A DNA stretch of 64,000 bases from Pseudomonas sessilinigenes (GCF_003850565.1 NZ_CP027706.1:2604001-2668000), one strand, 5' to 3'; shown: positions 51,962 through 62,570, counted from the stretch's first letter. Notes: a model not told the origin generated them from the letters alone. Made by a program: numbers and translations.

Positions 51962-53854
51962 TCAGCGCTGGGCGGTCTTGCTGTCCCAGCTGGGGATCTT
52001 GAACACCCAGAACGAGCCGCCCTGGGCCACCGGCTTGGTCAGCTCGGCCATGTCGCCGCCCCACAGTGGCACGGCGCCGCCGTAGCCCACGGTCACGCCA
52101 ATGTACTGCTCGCCATCCTGCTCCCAGGTGATGGGCGGGGAGACGATGCCGCTGCCGGTCTGGAATTTCCACAGCTCCTTGCCGGTCTTGGCGTCGAAGG
52201 CCTTGAAGAAGCCATCGCCGGTGCCGGTGAACACCAGGTTGCCCTTGGTGGCCAATACCCCGGCCCACAGCGGCAGGTGTTCCTTGTGTTCCCAGACCAG
52301 CTTGCCGGTGGTGGGGTCCATGGCGCGCAGGGTGCCGACGTGGTCGTCGTACATGCGCTTGATACGGAAACCCATCCCCAGGTAGGCCGAGCCCTTCTTG
52401 TAGTTCACCTCTTCGGTCCAGTACTCCTCCTTCCACTGGTTGCCGGGGATGTAGAACAGCCCGGTGTCCTGGCTGTAGGCCATGGGGTTCCAGTTCTTGC
52501 CCCCCAGGAACGGCGGCGAGACTTCCACCGGCTTGCCCTTGGTTTCACCGGGCAGCGGCTTGGCCGGACGCTGGCCTTCGTTCTCCACCGGACGCCCGGT
52601 CTTCAGGTCGATATGGCTGGCCCAGGTGATGTTGTCGACGAAGGGGAAGGCGTTCTGCAATTTGCCGTTGTTGCGGTCGACCACGTAGAAGAAACCGTTG
52701 CGGTCGGCGTGGCCGGTGGCCTTGACCACCTTGCCGTCCTTGCCCTTGTAGTCGAACAGCACCAGCTCGTTGTTGCCGGAGAAGTCCCAGGCATCGTTGG
52801 GGGTGTGCTGGTAGAACCACTTGACCTCGCCGGTGCTTGGATCGACGCCGACCTGGCCCGAGGTATAGAGACTGTCGAAGTCGTGGGGGTTGCCGTCCTT
52901 GGCGGTGCGCGCCCAGGTGTTCCAGGGGCCGGGGTTGCCGGCGCCGACGATGATGGTGTTGGTCTCAGGGTCAAAGCTGGCGCTCTGCCAAGGGGCGCCG
53001 CCGCCATGGCTCCAGGCCTCGACCTTGCCGGTCTCGGTGGTCTTGTCATCAGGCCATGACGGTGCCTTGACGTCGCCGGTGGGGGTGCTGTCCTTGCCGT
53101 TCAGGCGGCCCATGTGGCCTTCGACGAAGGGCCGCATCCACACCTCTTCACCGGTGTCCGGGTCGCGGGCGAACAGCTGGCCGACCACACCGAACTCATC
53201 GCCGGAGCTGCCGTGGATCAGCAGCACCTTGCCGCTGGTCTTGTCCTTGATCAGCACCGGGGCGCCGGTCATGGTGTAGCCGGCGCTGTGGTCGCCGAAC
53301 TTCTTGTTCCACACCACCTTGCCGGTGTTCTTGTCCAGGGCGATGACCCGGGCGTCGAGGGTGCCGAAATAGATCTTGTCGCCGTAGATCGCAGCGCCAC
53401 GGTTGACCACGTCGCAGCACGGGCGAATGTTGTCCGGCAGGCGGTGGTTGTAGGTCCACAGGCGCTTGCCGGTCTTGGCGTCGAGGGCGAACACCCGGGA
53501 GTAGGAGCCGGTGACGTAGACCACGCCGTCGCTGACGATGGCCTGGGATTCCTGGCCGCGCTGCTTCTCGTCGCCGAAGGAGTAGGACCAGGCCGGTGTC
53601 AGCTTGAACACGTTCTGGTCGTTGACCTGGGCCAGCGGGCTCCAGCGCTGGGCGTTGGTGCCCATGCCGTACTGCAGCACGTCCTTGGTGGTCAGGTGGT
53701 CGTTGGCGATGTCTTCCCAGGTAACGTTGCGGGTGCTCGGTGCGGCTGGGGTGGCGGCACTGGCGCCGGCGCTCAGGGACAGGCTGCCAGCGAGCAGACA
53801 GGCCTGCATGGCCAGGGTCAGCGGGGTAAGGGTGGGTAGCGTTCTTATTCTCAT
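51962..53854 (-). CDS. exaA: PQQ-dependent ethanol dehydrogenase (calcium type)
   Basis: A periplasmic quinoprotein of 630 residues oxidising ethanol and other alcohols to aldehydes, passing electrons to cytochrome c550. The signal peptide ends near SASAA(34). Tryptophan-docking repeats (YVTGSYSRVFALDAKTGKRL, and KTGKELWKF) form the eight-bladed propeller. The adjacent Cys pair is in NIRPCCDVV (146-147). The catalytic region NDAWDFSGNN has Asp357 and Ser at +2 (359); lanthanide enzymes of the PedH/XoxF type have Asp there, so this enzyme should use calcium. It is divergent from exaB across a 250-base control region with two ErbR-type motifs. Confidence 0.96.
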   Translation of the reverse strand: MRIRTLPTLTPLTLAMQACLLAGSLSLSAGASAATPAAPSTRNVTWEDIANDHLTTKDVLQYGMGTNAQRWSPLAQVNDQNVFKLTPAWSYSFGDEKQRGQESQAIVSDGVVYVTGSYSRVFALDAKTGKRLWTYNHRLPDNIRPCCDVVNRGAAIYGDKIYFGTLDARVIALDKNTGKVVWNKKFGDHSAGYTMTGAPVLIKDKTSGKVLLIHGSSGDEFGVVGQLFARDPDTGEEVWMRPFVEGHMGRLNGKDSTPTGDVKAPSWPDDKTTETGKVEAWSHGGGAPWQSASFDPETNTIIVGAGNPGPWNTWARTAKDGNPHDFDSLYTSGQVGVDPSTGEVKWFYQHTPNDAWDFSGNNELVLFDYKGKDGKVVKATGHADRNGFFYVVDRNNGKLQNAFPFVDNITWASHIDLKTGRPVENEGQRPAKPLPGETKGKPVEVSPPFLGGKNWNPMAYSQDTGLFYIPGNQWKEEYWTEEVNYKKGSAYLGMGFRIKRMYDDHVGTLRAMDPTTGKLVWEHKEHLPLWAGVLATKGNLVFTGTGDGFFKAFDAKTGKELWKFQTGSGIVSPPITWEQDGEQYIGVTVGYGGAVPLWGGDMAELTKPVAQGGSFWVFKIPSWDSKTAQR

Positions 53855-53989
53855 GGTGGCAGTTCCCAGTGGAGGTTTTGGCCTGACTAGGGTGTGCCGG
53901 GGCGTGGCCTGGAGATACGGAAAAAGTCCCGCGCTTGCCGGGAAAAATTCCCAGTCGGCACCTGATTTAGAACCGCACCACAAGCCCTA

Positions 53990-54025
53990 CTACCAAGGGA
54001 GTAAGGCCCGGCCACCAAAGCAGCA
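53990..54025. promoter_or_regulatory. Two ErbR-type motifs in the exaA-exaB control region
   Basis: CTACCAAGGGAGTA (53990-54003) and CCACCAAAGCAGCA/TACGG (54012-54030) are spaced 22 bases apart, two helical turns. They match motifs before nosP, eraS and pqqA. The position between divergent exaA and exaB would allow joint activation. Confidence 0.65.
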
Positions 54026-54107
54026 TACGGCTGCCCCGGAGGCTGTTTCTAAGATGGCGCCACGGCCTCTGTCCAGAGGCCTAGCGTGCAATCTTGAGGG
54101 CATGACA

Positions 54108-54566
54108 ATGATAAGAAAACACAACGCCTGGCTGGCCGCCGGGCTGCTGGCCGGCCTGTTGAACAGCGGTGCATGGGCCCACGGCAACGTAGTGCCCCAG
54201 GCGGTGGAGACCAAGGGCCTGACCCCGGTCAAGGACGCTGGCGTGACCCTGGACGGCGACGGCTGGGCCGCGGTCAACCCTTACCGGGCCAGTCCCGAGC
54301 GGGACAAGGCGGTGGAAATTGGCGCCTCGGCCTACAACCAGAACTGCGCCGCCTGCCATGGCCTGGAAGCCAAGTCCGGTGGCATTGCCCCGGACCTGCG
54401 CATGCTGGATGTCGGCGAGGCCGGGGATGAGTGGTTCGTCGAGCGGGTGCGCCATGGCGCGGTGCGCGATGGCCGGGTGTACATGCCGAAGATGGCCGAC
54501 TACCTGAGCCAGGAGGCCTTGTGGGCGGTGCGCACTTACCTGGACAGCGTGCACGTCGAGGAATGA
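54108..54566 (+). CDS. exaB: Cytochrome c550 (electron acceptor of ExaA)
   Basis: A periplasmic cytochrome of 152 residues that takes electrons from ExaA to the respiratory chain. Signal peptide MIRKHNAWLAAGLLAGLLNS/GAWA; haem attachment CAACH (80-84); a Met ligand in VYMPKM (126 or 129). ATGs at 54102 and 54108 are possible. GAGGG at 54096-54100 is one base from the first but seven from the second, so 54108 is chosen. It overlaps the SoxYZ-like gene by four bases. Confidence 0.94.
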   Translation: MIRKHNAWLAAGLLAGLLNSGAWAHGNVVPQAVETKGLTPVKDAGVTLDGDGWAAVNPYRASPERDKAVEIGASAYNQNCAACHGLEAKSGGIAPDLRMLDVGEAGDEWFVERVRHGAVRDGRVYMPKMADYLSQEALWAVRTYLDSVHVEE

Positions 54567-55336
54567 CGGCCATGCGCCTCTGGGTGCTGTACCTGGGCGG
54601 CCTGCTGCTGAGTTCGCCACTGGTCTTCGCGGCCCCCATCGAGCCCGGCCCGGACCCGGTGCCGTCGGTGATGTGGGCCTACTACCATCGGCAGATCCTG
54701 GCGGACGCGCCCTTCGTCTTCGATGAACGGGTCAAGCTGCTGGCGCCGCCGTTCGCCGAGGATGCGCGCCAGGTGCCGTTGGAAATCGACGCCCGGGCCT
54801 TGGCCGGCGAAGTGGTGAAGATCCTCGCCTGGGCCGAGCTCAACCCACTGCCGCGGATCGTCGATTTCGCCCCCGGCGCCGGGGTGCAGCCCTGGTTGTC
54901 GATCCGTATCCGCATCGAGCAGGCCACGCCCCTGCGCGCCGCGGTGCTGACCCGCGATGGCCTGTGGCACGTCGGCTCGGCCCTGATCGATGCCGCGGGC
55001 GGCGGCTGTACCGCCCCCAGCGTGGTGCGCAGCCAGCCCGGCTGGGAAGAGCACGTCGGCCAGGTGCTGGGCGCGCGCTATCCCCGGGGCGGCGCCAGCC
55101 GCTTGCGCCTGCAGGTGTCGCACCCGATGGACAACGGCCTGCTCAACGGCATTCCCGAATTCTTCCTCAACCAGGCGCAACTGCTGGACGCCGACCATCG
55201 CGTGCTGGCGCACCTGGAGCTGTACCCGGCGGTCAGCGAAAACCCCAGCCTGGGGTTCGACCTCCAGGCCACCGGGCAGACCCGCCTGCTACTGCGGGAC
55301 AACAACGGCAATCAGTTCGAAGCGGCCATTCCCTGA
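54563..55336 (+). CDS. Quinoprotein dehydrogenase-associated SoxYZ-like carrier
   Basis: A protein of 257 residues. Signal peptide (RLWVLYLGGLLLSSPLVFA) then a SoxY-like half ending near AAGGGCTAPS, whose Cys corresponds to the swinging-arm position of SoxY, and a SoxZ-like half with VSHPMDNGL. The fused family occurs next to quinoprotein dehydrogenases with the metallohydrolase encoded downstream. A thiol-carried intermediate, for example in aldehyde or sulfur-related relay, is proposed but unproven. Confidence 0.85.
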   Translation: MTAMRLWVLYLGGLLLSSPLVFAAPIEPGPDPVPSVMWAYYHRQILADAPFVFDERVKLLAPPFAEDARQVPLEIDARALAGEVVKILAWAELNPLPRIVDFAPGAGVQPWLSIRIRIEQATPLRAAVLTRDGLWHVGSALIDAAGGGCTAPSVVRSQPGWEEHVGQVLGARYPRGGASRLRLQVSHPMDNGLLNGIPEFFLNQAQLLDADHRVLAHLELYPAVSENPSLGFDLQATGQTRLLLRDNNGNQFEAAIP

Positions 55337-55367
55337 GCCCAGGAGCCAAGCATGCGCTGGATACTAC

Positions 55368-56287
55368 TGGTGTGCCTGAGCCTGAGCCTGAGCCTGCCGG
55401 CCCGGGCCGAGCTGGACTACCGCCTCGAGCCCCGGCAGATCGCCGAGGACACCTGGCTACTGGAAGGCGGCACCGAGAATTTCTCCCGGGACAACGGCGG
55501 CAACATCGTCAACACCGGGTTCATCGTTACCGAGGCCGGGGTGCTGGTGATCGACACCGGGCCGTCGAAACGCTATGGCCAGGCCCTGCGCGAGGCGATT
55601 GCCGGCACCACCGGCAAGCCGGTGATCCAGGTGCTGCTGACCCACCATCACCCGGACCATGTGCTGGGCAACCAGGCCTTTGCCGATGTGCCCATCGGTG
55701 CCCTGGCCGGCACCACCGAACTGCTGCGCCAGCAGGGTGACGCCATGGCCGAGAACCTCTACCGGCTGGTGGGCGACTGGATGCGCGGCACCGAGGTGGT
55801 GCTGCCCAACCGGACCCTGGAACCCGGAGTGCTGGAGATCGGCGGACACCGCCTGCGGTTGCTGGCCCTGGCCGGCCATACCGGCGCCGACCTGGCGATT
55901 TTCGACGAGCGCACCGGGGTGTTGTTCGCCGGCGACCTGGTGTTCTACCAGCGCGCCCTGACCACCCCCAACAGCCCGGGGCTTCCGGTCTGGCTCAAGG
56001 ACCTGGACCGCCTGCAAGCCTTGCCCTGGCGGCTGGTGGTGCCCGGCCACGGCCCGGTGGCCAGCAGCGCTGTCCCCTTTGCCCAGATGCGCGACTACCT
56101 GGGCTGGCTGCACCAGCTGCTGAGCGACGGCGCTGCTCGTGGCGACGACATGGCCGAACTGATCCGCGCGCCGATCCCCGCGCGTTTTGCCGCCATCAGC
56201 CTGACCCGCTATGAACTGATCCGCAGTGTCAGCCACCTGTACCCGAGCTACGAGCGCAAGCAGATGCAGCGGATCGACCAGCCTTGA
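55368..56287 (+). CDS. Quinoprotein relay system zinc metallohydrolase (MBL fold)
   Basis: A protein of about 306-311 residues with signal peptide (MRWILLVCLSLSLSLPARA from 55352; the coordinates begin just inside at a possible second site only if the first Met is not used). The metallo-beta-lactamase motif LLTHHHPDHVLGN, later LAGHTGAD, LFAGDLVFY and VPGHGPV carry the zinc ligands. It is of the SoxH-related group tied to PQQ dehydrogenases and follows the SoxYZ-like carrier by 15 bases, suggesting it releases or processes something bound to the carrier. The first ATG, at 55352 after AGGAGCC, is the most likely start. Confidence 0.85.
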
Positions 56288-56323
56288 ACCCAGCCCGGTG
56301 AATCTCCATCCCCATGACCTCTT

Positions 56324-56454
56324 TAGCCGCTGCCGCAGGCTGCGAATGGCTGCGCAGCGGGCGCGACGGTCCTGAGGGCGCTGCAGGTGGCGGTCGCTTG
56401 CCAGGCAAGGCCCTGCAGGCCTTTGCGCAGCCTCGCAGAGCGGCTACAGGGTGT
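56324..56454. repeat. Dispersed intergenic repeat, type 2, copy 3
   Basis: TAGCCGCTGCCGCAGGCTGC at the left and AGAGCGGCTACAGG at the right match the ends of copy 1 (6331-6464). The rest of the 307-base gap before exaC probably holds its promoter; CTACGACCAAATGACG (about 56480) is a distant form of the ErbR-type motif. Confidence 0.7.
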
Positions 56455-56594
56455 GGGGCAGGCGAGGGGGTATTCAGCCTACGACCAAATGACGAGAGTC
56501 CCCCTGCCAACGATGCATTCGTCGCTGCCCTGGGGCTCTCTACCATCGAGCCATCGCCTGTCGTGGGACAGGCATCGACCCGCAGAGGCCCAGC

Positions 56595-58115
<1,521 letters not shown>

Positions 58116-58116
58116 G

Positions 58117-58202
58117 CAGCGGCAAGCGGCAAGCTTCAAGCGACCCATGCGTGTCTTTGTCGCTCCTATCTTGCCGCTTGTAGCTTGTAACTTGTAGCTG
58201 CC
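58117..58202. repeat. REP-like repeat after exaC
   Basis: GCGGCAAGCGGCAAGCTTCA at the left and CTTGCCGCTTGTAGCTTG at the right form complementary arms; similar to 46308-46378 and 42361-42422. It may end the exaC transcript. Confidence 0.68.
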
Positions 58203-58210
58203 CCTACCCC

Positions 58211-58250
58211 TACCAAGGCATCCGCCAACCGGTGCCAAAGTAGCATTCGG
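58211..58250. promoter_or_regulatory. ErbR-type motifs upstream of pqqA
   Basis: TACCAAGGCATCC (58211) and GTGCCAAAGTAGCA/TTCGG (58232-58250) lie 67-106 bases before pqqA. The second nearly matches the copy before nosP. Confidence 0.58.
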
Positions 58251-58316
58251 ACCTGCCGAACACCGTGCATTAATGCGGTTACCGGAATCCCCCGGCACGA
58301 CAAGAGGATCGACCCC

Positions 58317-58388
58317 ATGTGGCATAAACCCGCCTACACCGACCTGCGCATCGGCTTCGAAGTGACCCTGTACTTCGCCAATCGCTGA
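58317..58388 (+). CDS. pqqA: PQQ precursor peptide PqqA
   Basis: A peptide of 23 residues whose Glu15 and Tyr19 in FEVTLYF are cross-linked by PqqE and become PQQ. Length and sequence ([16 protein letters not shown]) are those of the Pseudomonas peptide, with the N-terminal part reading MWHKPAY. AAGAGGA precedes it. It is too short for usual gene callers. It is followed by a strong stem-loop and pqqB, but not by pqqC, pqqD or pqqE. Confidence 0.95.
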   Translation: MWHKPAYTDLRIGFEVTLYFANR

Positions 58389-58397
58389 GCCGTTCCG

Positions 58398-58425
58398 CTC
58401 CGGTCGCTACGGGTGGCGACCGGAG
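58398..58425 (+). terminator. Stem-loop between pqqA and pqqB
   Basis: Perfect 10-base arms CTCCGGTCGC and GCGACCGGAG with an 8-base loop. No T-run follows immediately, so it may be an attenuator or an mRNA stabiliser keeping pqqA transcript high rather than a full terminator. Confidence 0.75.
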
Positions 58426-58447
58426 TCTTCTGTCTTCGGAGCACTCC

Positions 58448-59362
58448 ATGCATATCCGCATCCTCGGTTCCGCAGCGGGCGGCGGTTTTCCGCAGTGGAA
58501 CTGCAACTGCCGCAACTGCGCCGGTGTGCGCAATGCCAGCCTGCGGGCCCGGCCGCGCACGCAATCGTCCATCGCCCTGAGCGACAACGGCGTGGACTGG
58601 ATCCTGTGCAACGCCTCGCCGGACATCCGCGTGCAACTGGCGTCTTTTCCTCCCTTGCAACCGGCACGGCAACTGCGGGACTCGGCGCTGGCCGGGGTGA
58701 TCCTGCTGGACAGCCAGATCGACCATTGCACTGGCCTGCTCAGCCTGCGCGAGGGCTGCCCGCATCAGGTCTGGTGTACCGAGATGGTGCACCAGGACCT
58801 GTGCAGCGGTTTCCCGCTGTTCAACATGCTCAGCCACTGGAACGGCGGCCTGGCCTGGCAGCCGATCCACCTCGATGGCCGCACCTTCAGCGTACCGGCC
58901 TGCCCGGACCTGCTGCTGCGGGCCATTGTCCTGCGCAGCAGTGCGCCGCCGTATTCGCCCCATCGCGGCAACCCCCATCCGGGGGACAACATCGGCCTGT
59001 TCGTCGAGGACCGGCGCAGCGGCGCCAGCCTGTTCTACGCCCCGGGCCTGGGCCAGGTGGACCAGGCCCTGCTGGAGTGGATGGGCCGCGCCGACTGCCT
59101 GCTGGTGGACGGCACCCTGTGGCGCGATGACGAGATGCGCCAGTGCGGGGTCGGCGACAAGCTCGGCAGCGAGATGGGCCACCTGGCGCAAAGCGGCCCC
59201 GGCGGCATGCTCGAGGTGCTGGAGGCGTTCCCAAGGGCGCGCAAGGTGCTGATCCACATCAACAACACCAACCCGATCCTCGACGAAGACTCCGCCGAGC
59301 ATGCCCAATTGCTGCGCCGTGGCATCGAAGTGGCCCACGACGGCATGGACCTGCACCTGTAG
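58448..59362 (+). CDS. pqqB: PQQ biosynthesis protein PqqB
   Basis: A metallo-beta-lactamase-fold oxygenase of 304 residues acting on the PQQ precursor (tyrosine hydroxylation step). Features: [20 protein letters not shown], the family-specific [18 protein letters not shown] where metal ligands lie, and HINNTNPIL. Only pqqA-pqqB is here; pqqC, pqqD and pqqE must be elsewhere in the genome. A type 2 repeat and ercA follow. Confidence 0.95.
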   Translation: MHIRILGSAAGGGFPQWNCNCRNCAGVRNASLRARPRTQSSIALSDNGVDWILCNASPDIRVQLASFPPLQPARQLRDSALAGVILLDSQIDHCTGLLSLREGCPHQVWCTEMVHQDLCSGFPLFNMLSHWNGGLAWQPIHLDGRTFSVPACPDLLLRAIVLRSSAPPYSPHRGNPHPGDNIGLFVEDRRSGASLFYAPGLGQVDQALLEWMGRADCLLVDGTLWRDDEMRQCGVGDKLGSEMGHLAQSGPGGMLEVLEAFPRARKVLIHINNTNPILDEDSAEHAQLLRRGIEVAHDGMDLHL

Positions 59363-59500
59363 TCGCTGCCGGGCCTGCGAGGCTGCGACCGGGTGCGCAG
59401 CGCCCGCAAACCAGGCGGCGCGGTGCATCAGGCCGATCGCACCACCTGATCGGGCGACCCGTGCCGGGCCGAGCGCAGTCTGCGGCGGCCACACGAGGCG
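59361..59500. repeat. Dispersed intergenic repeat, type 2, copy 4
   Basis: TAGTCGCTGCCGGGCCTGCG, GGCGCGGTGCATCAGG and GACCCGTGCCGGGCC occur, the latter shared with copy 2 (15043-15194). It starts at the stop of pqqB and its last part leads into the ercA upstream region. Confidence 0.62.
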
Positions 59501-59585
59501 AGGGGCACCATGGTCGGATTGCATTCGCCCGGCGATGCTTTAGGCTGGCGTTCTTTCCAGAACAATAAGAAAACAGGCTTTTGCC

Positions 59586-60749
59586 ATGGGCCAGAATCTC
59601 AGTCTGCTGCGCAAGTTCGTCTCTCCGGAAATCATCTTTGGCGCCGGTTGCCGGCATAACGTCGGCAACTATGCGAAGACCTTCGGTGCGCGCAAGGTCC
59701 TGGTGGTCAGCGACCCCGGGGTGATCGCCGCCGGCTGGGTCGCCGATGTCCTGGCCAGCCTCCAGGCCCAGGGCGTGGAGCACTGCCTGTACAGCGCGGT
59801 GTCGCCCAACCCGCGGGTGGAGGAGGTGATGCAGGGCGCCGAGGTCTACCGGGAAAACGCCTGCGACGTGATCGTCGCCGTCGGTGGCGGCAGCCCGATG
59901 GATTGCGGCAAGGGCATCGGTATCGTGGTGGCCCATGGGCGCAGCATCCTGGAGTTCGAGGGGGTGGACATGCTCCGCATGCCCAGCCCGCCACTGATCA
60001 TGATTCCCACCACCGCCGGGACCTCGGCGGATGTCTCGCAGTTCGTCATCATTTCCAACCAGCAGGAACGGATGAAGTTCTCCATCGTCAGCAAGGCGGT
60101 GGTCCCCGATGTGTCGCTGATCGATCCGCAAACCACCCAGGGCATGGACCCGTTCCTGTCCGCCTGCACCGGCATCGACGCCCTGGTGCATGCCATCGAG
60201 GCGTTCGTCTCCACCGGCCACGGCCCGCTCACCGACCCCCATGCCCTGGAGGCCATGCGCCTGATCAACGGCAACCTGGTGCAGATGATCGCCAACCCGC
60301 AGGACATCGCCCTGCGCGAGAAGATCATGCTCGGCAGCATGCAGGCCGGACTGGCGTTTTCCAATGCGATCCTCGGCGCGGTGCATGCCATGTCCCACAG
60401 CCTCGGCGGCTTCCTCGACCTGCCTCACGGGCTGTGCAATGCGGTGCTGGTGGAGCACGTGGTGGCGTTCAACTACAGCTCGGCACCGGAGCGTTTCAAG
60501 GTGATCGCCGAGACCTTCGGCATCGACTGTCGCGGCCTCAACCAACAGCAGATCTGCCGGCGCCTGGTGGACCACCTGATCGCGCTCAAGCAGGCCATCG
60601 GCTTCCACGAAACCCTGGGCCTGCATGGGGTCAGCAGCAGCGATATTCCGTTCCTGTCGCGCCATGCGATGGACGACCCGTGCATCCTCACCAATCCCCG
60701 GGAGTCGAGCCAGCGCGATGTCGAGGTGGTCTATGGCGAGGCCCTCTGA
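59586..60749 (+). CDS. ercA: Iron-containing alcohol dehydrogenase ErcA
   Basis: A group III (iron-dependent) alcohol dehydrogenase of 387 residues. GGGSPMDCGKGIG binds NAD; metal ligands are Asp and His residues in CTGIDALVHAIEAF and AVHAMSHSLGGFLDLPHGLCNAVL. In Pseudomonas ErcA is encoded with the kinase ErcS and has a regulatory or sensory part in ethanol oxidation rather than bulk catabolism. ercS begins 17 bases before ercA ends. Confidence 0.93.
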   Translation: MGQNLSLLRKFVSPEIIFGAGCRHNVGNYAKTFGARKVLVVSDPGVIAAGWVADVLASLQAQGVEHCLYSAVSPNPRVEEVMQGAEVYRENACDVIVAVGGGSPMDCGKGIGIVVAHGRSILEFEGVDMLRMPSPPLIMIPTTAGTSADVSQFVIISNQQERMKFSIVSKAVVPDVSLIDPQTTQGMDPFLSACTGIDALVHAIEAFVSTGHGPLTDPHALEAMRLINGNLVQMIANPQDIALREKIMLGSMQAGLAFSNAILGAVHAMSHSLGGFLDLPHGLCNAVLVEHVVAFNYSSAPERFKVIAETFGIDCRGLNQQQICRRLVDHLIALKQAIGFHETLGLHGVSSSDIPFLSRHAMDDPCILTNPRESSQRDVEVVYGEAL

Positions 60750-62472
60750 CGAGCAGCAACGGGCCCTGGCCGGGCTGCTGGGCCTGGGCAATCACTCGGC
60801 GCGCAAGAGTCACTACCCGGAGCTGGCCGCACGCCTGGAAGACCTGGAAACCGAGCGCAACCGCTACAAGTGGCTGTTCGAGCACGCCGTGCACGGGATC
60901 TTCCAGGCCAGCCTGCAGGCCGGCATGCGCGCCGCCAACCCGGCCCTGGCCCGCATGCTGGGTTACCAGGACCCCCAGGAAGTGCTGTTCTCGCTGGCCG
61001 ACCTGGCCGGCAACTTGTTCGTCGGCGGCGCCCAGGAGCTGGAGGCCATCGGCGAGCAGTTGCAACGCGAGCGCAGCTTGCTGGGCTACGAGACTCAACT
61101 GCGGCGCAAGGACGGTAGCAGTATCGACGTGCTGATGAACCTGCTGCTCAAGCCCGATGAAGCCGGGCTGGTGGAGGGTTTCGTTGCCGATATCACCGAG
61201 CGCAAGCTGGCCCAGCAACGCCTGGAGCAACTCAATGACCAGCTGGAACAACGGGTGACCGCGCGCACCGATGAACTGCTGGACGCCAACCGCGAGCTGC
61301 AACAGCAGATCCTGCGGCGCGAGCGCAGCGAACGGGAAGCGCGGGAGGCGCGGGATGCCGCCGAGGCTGCCAACCGCAGCAAGGACAAGTACCTGGCCGC
61401 CGCCAGCCACGACCTGCTGCAACCCTTGAATGCCGCGCGCCTGCTGATCTCCACCCTGCGCGAGCGCCAGTTGCCCAGTGCCGAGCAACTGTTGGTGGAG
61501 CGCACCCACCAGGCCCTGGAGGGCGCCGAGGACCTGCTCACCGACCTGCTGGATATCTCCCGCCTGGACCAGGCGGCGGTCAAGCCCGATCCGGCGACTT
61601 ATCGCCTGGATGAAATCCTCGCGCCACTGGTGTCCGAGTTCCAGTCGGTCGCTGAGGCCGCTGGCCTGGAGTTGCGGGTGCGCCTGGGGGACTACGCGCT
61701 GTTCACCGACCTGCGGTTGCTGACGCGAATCCTGCGCAACCTGTTGAGCAATGCCTGTCGCTACACCGAGCGCGGCAGCATCCTGCTGGCGGCGCGGCGC
61801 CGGGGCGAGCACCTGCGGCTGGAGATCTGGGACACCGGGCGCGGGATTGCCGCCGATCGCCTGGAGTCGATCTTCCTCGAGTTCAACCAGCTGGACGTGG
61901 GCCGCGCCGCCGATCGCAAGGGGGTCGGCTTGGGGCTGGCGATCGTCGAGCGTATCGCCCGTATCCTCGGCTACCGGGTGCAGGTGCATTCGCGTCCGGG
62001 CCGTGGTTCGCGGTTCAGCATCGAGGTGCCCCTGGCCGCTCGTATGCCGCTGCCCATCGGCCAGCAAGCGCCGCAGCCGAGCACCGGCAACCCGCTGCCC
62101 GGGCGCCGGCTGCTGGTGCTGGACAATGAGCTGAGCATCCTGGACAGCATGGCCGCATTGCTGGGGCAGTGGGGGTGCCGGGTCGTCACCGCCACTGACC
62201 AGGCGGCGGCCCTGGAGGCGCTGCAGGGCCAGGCGCCGGAGCTGATCCTGGCGGACTTCCACCTGGATCACGGCATCACCGGGTGCGAGGTGGTGCGCCA
62301 GTTGCGCGAGCACTTCGGCCAGCCGTTGCCGGCGGTGATCATCACCGCCGACCGCAGTGATCAGTGCCGGCGGGCCTTGCAGCAATTGGGCGCGCCGCTG
62401 CTCAACAAACCGGTGAAGCCAGGCAAGCTGCGTGCTGCCTTGAGCCAATTGCTGGGGCAGGGCGGCGCCTAG
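60733..62472 (+). CDS. ercS: Hybrid sensor kinase ErcS
   Basis: A soluble hybrid kinase of 579 residues. PAS domain about 45-155, coiled coil 157-215, HisKA with YLAAASHDLLQPLNAARLLI (His226), HATPase with RILRNLLSNACRYT and GVGLGLAIVERI, receiver from about 455 with LILADFHLDHG. The kinase core closely resembles that of NahK (same SHDLLQPLNAARL and CRYT/IRYT motifs), suggesting a common origin or a common target. The start at 60733 lies inside ercA after GAGG. It is translationally coupled to ercA and likely signals to ErbR or another regulator. Confidence 0.93.
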   Translation: MARPSDEQQRALAGLLGLGNHSARKSHYPELAARLEDLETERNRYKWLFEHAVHGIFQASLQAGMRAANPALARMLGYQDPQEVLFSLADLAGNLFVGGAQELEAIGEQLQRERSLLGYETQLRRKDGSSIDVLMNLLLKPDEAGLVEGFVADITERKLAQQRLEQLNDQLEQRVTARTDELLDANRELQQQILRRERSEREAREARDAAEAANRSKDKYLAAASHDLLQPLNAARLLISTLRERQLPSAEQLLVERTHQALEGAEDLLTDLLDISRLDQAAVKPDPATYRLDEILAPLVSEFQSVAEAAGLELRVRLGDYALFTDLRLLTRILRNLLSNACRYTERGSILLAARRRGEHLRLEIWDTGRGIAADRLESIFLEFNQLDVGRAADRKGVGLGLAIVERIARILGYRVQVHSRPGRGSRFSIEVPLAARMPLPIGQQAPQPSTGNPLPGRRLLVLDNELSILDSMAALLGQWGCRVVTATDQAAALEALQGQAPELILADFHLDHGITGCEVVRQLREHFGQPLPAVIITADRSDQCRRALQQLGAPLLNKPVKPGKLRAALSQLLGQGGA

Positions 62473-62506
62473 AGGCCGGACTCCTGGCTAGTGGGGCGGC
62501 GGACTT

Positions 62507-62531
62507 GCGGCTAAGATGCCGCTCTTTTTTT
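62507..62531 (+). terminator. Intrinsic terminator after ercA-ercS
   Basis: GCGGC-TAAGAT-GCCGC followed by TC and seven T. It closes the alcohol-oxidation locus about 35 bases after ercS. Confidence 0.8.
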
Positions 62532-62570
62532 CAAGGACGAAGCTGGCCCTGGGCTGGCCCATACCCATCG

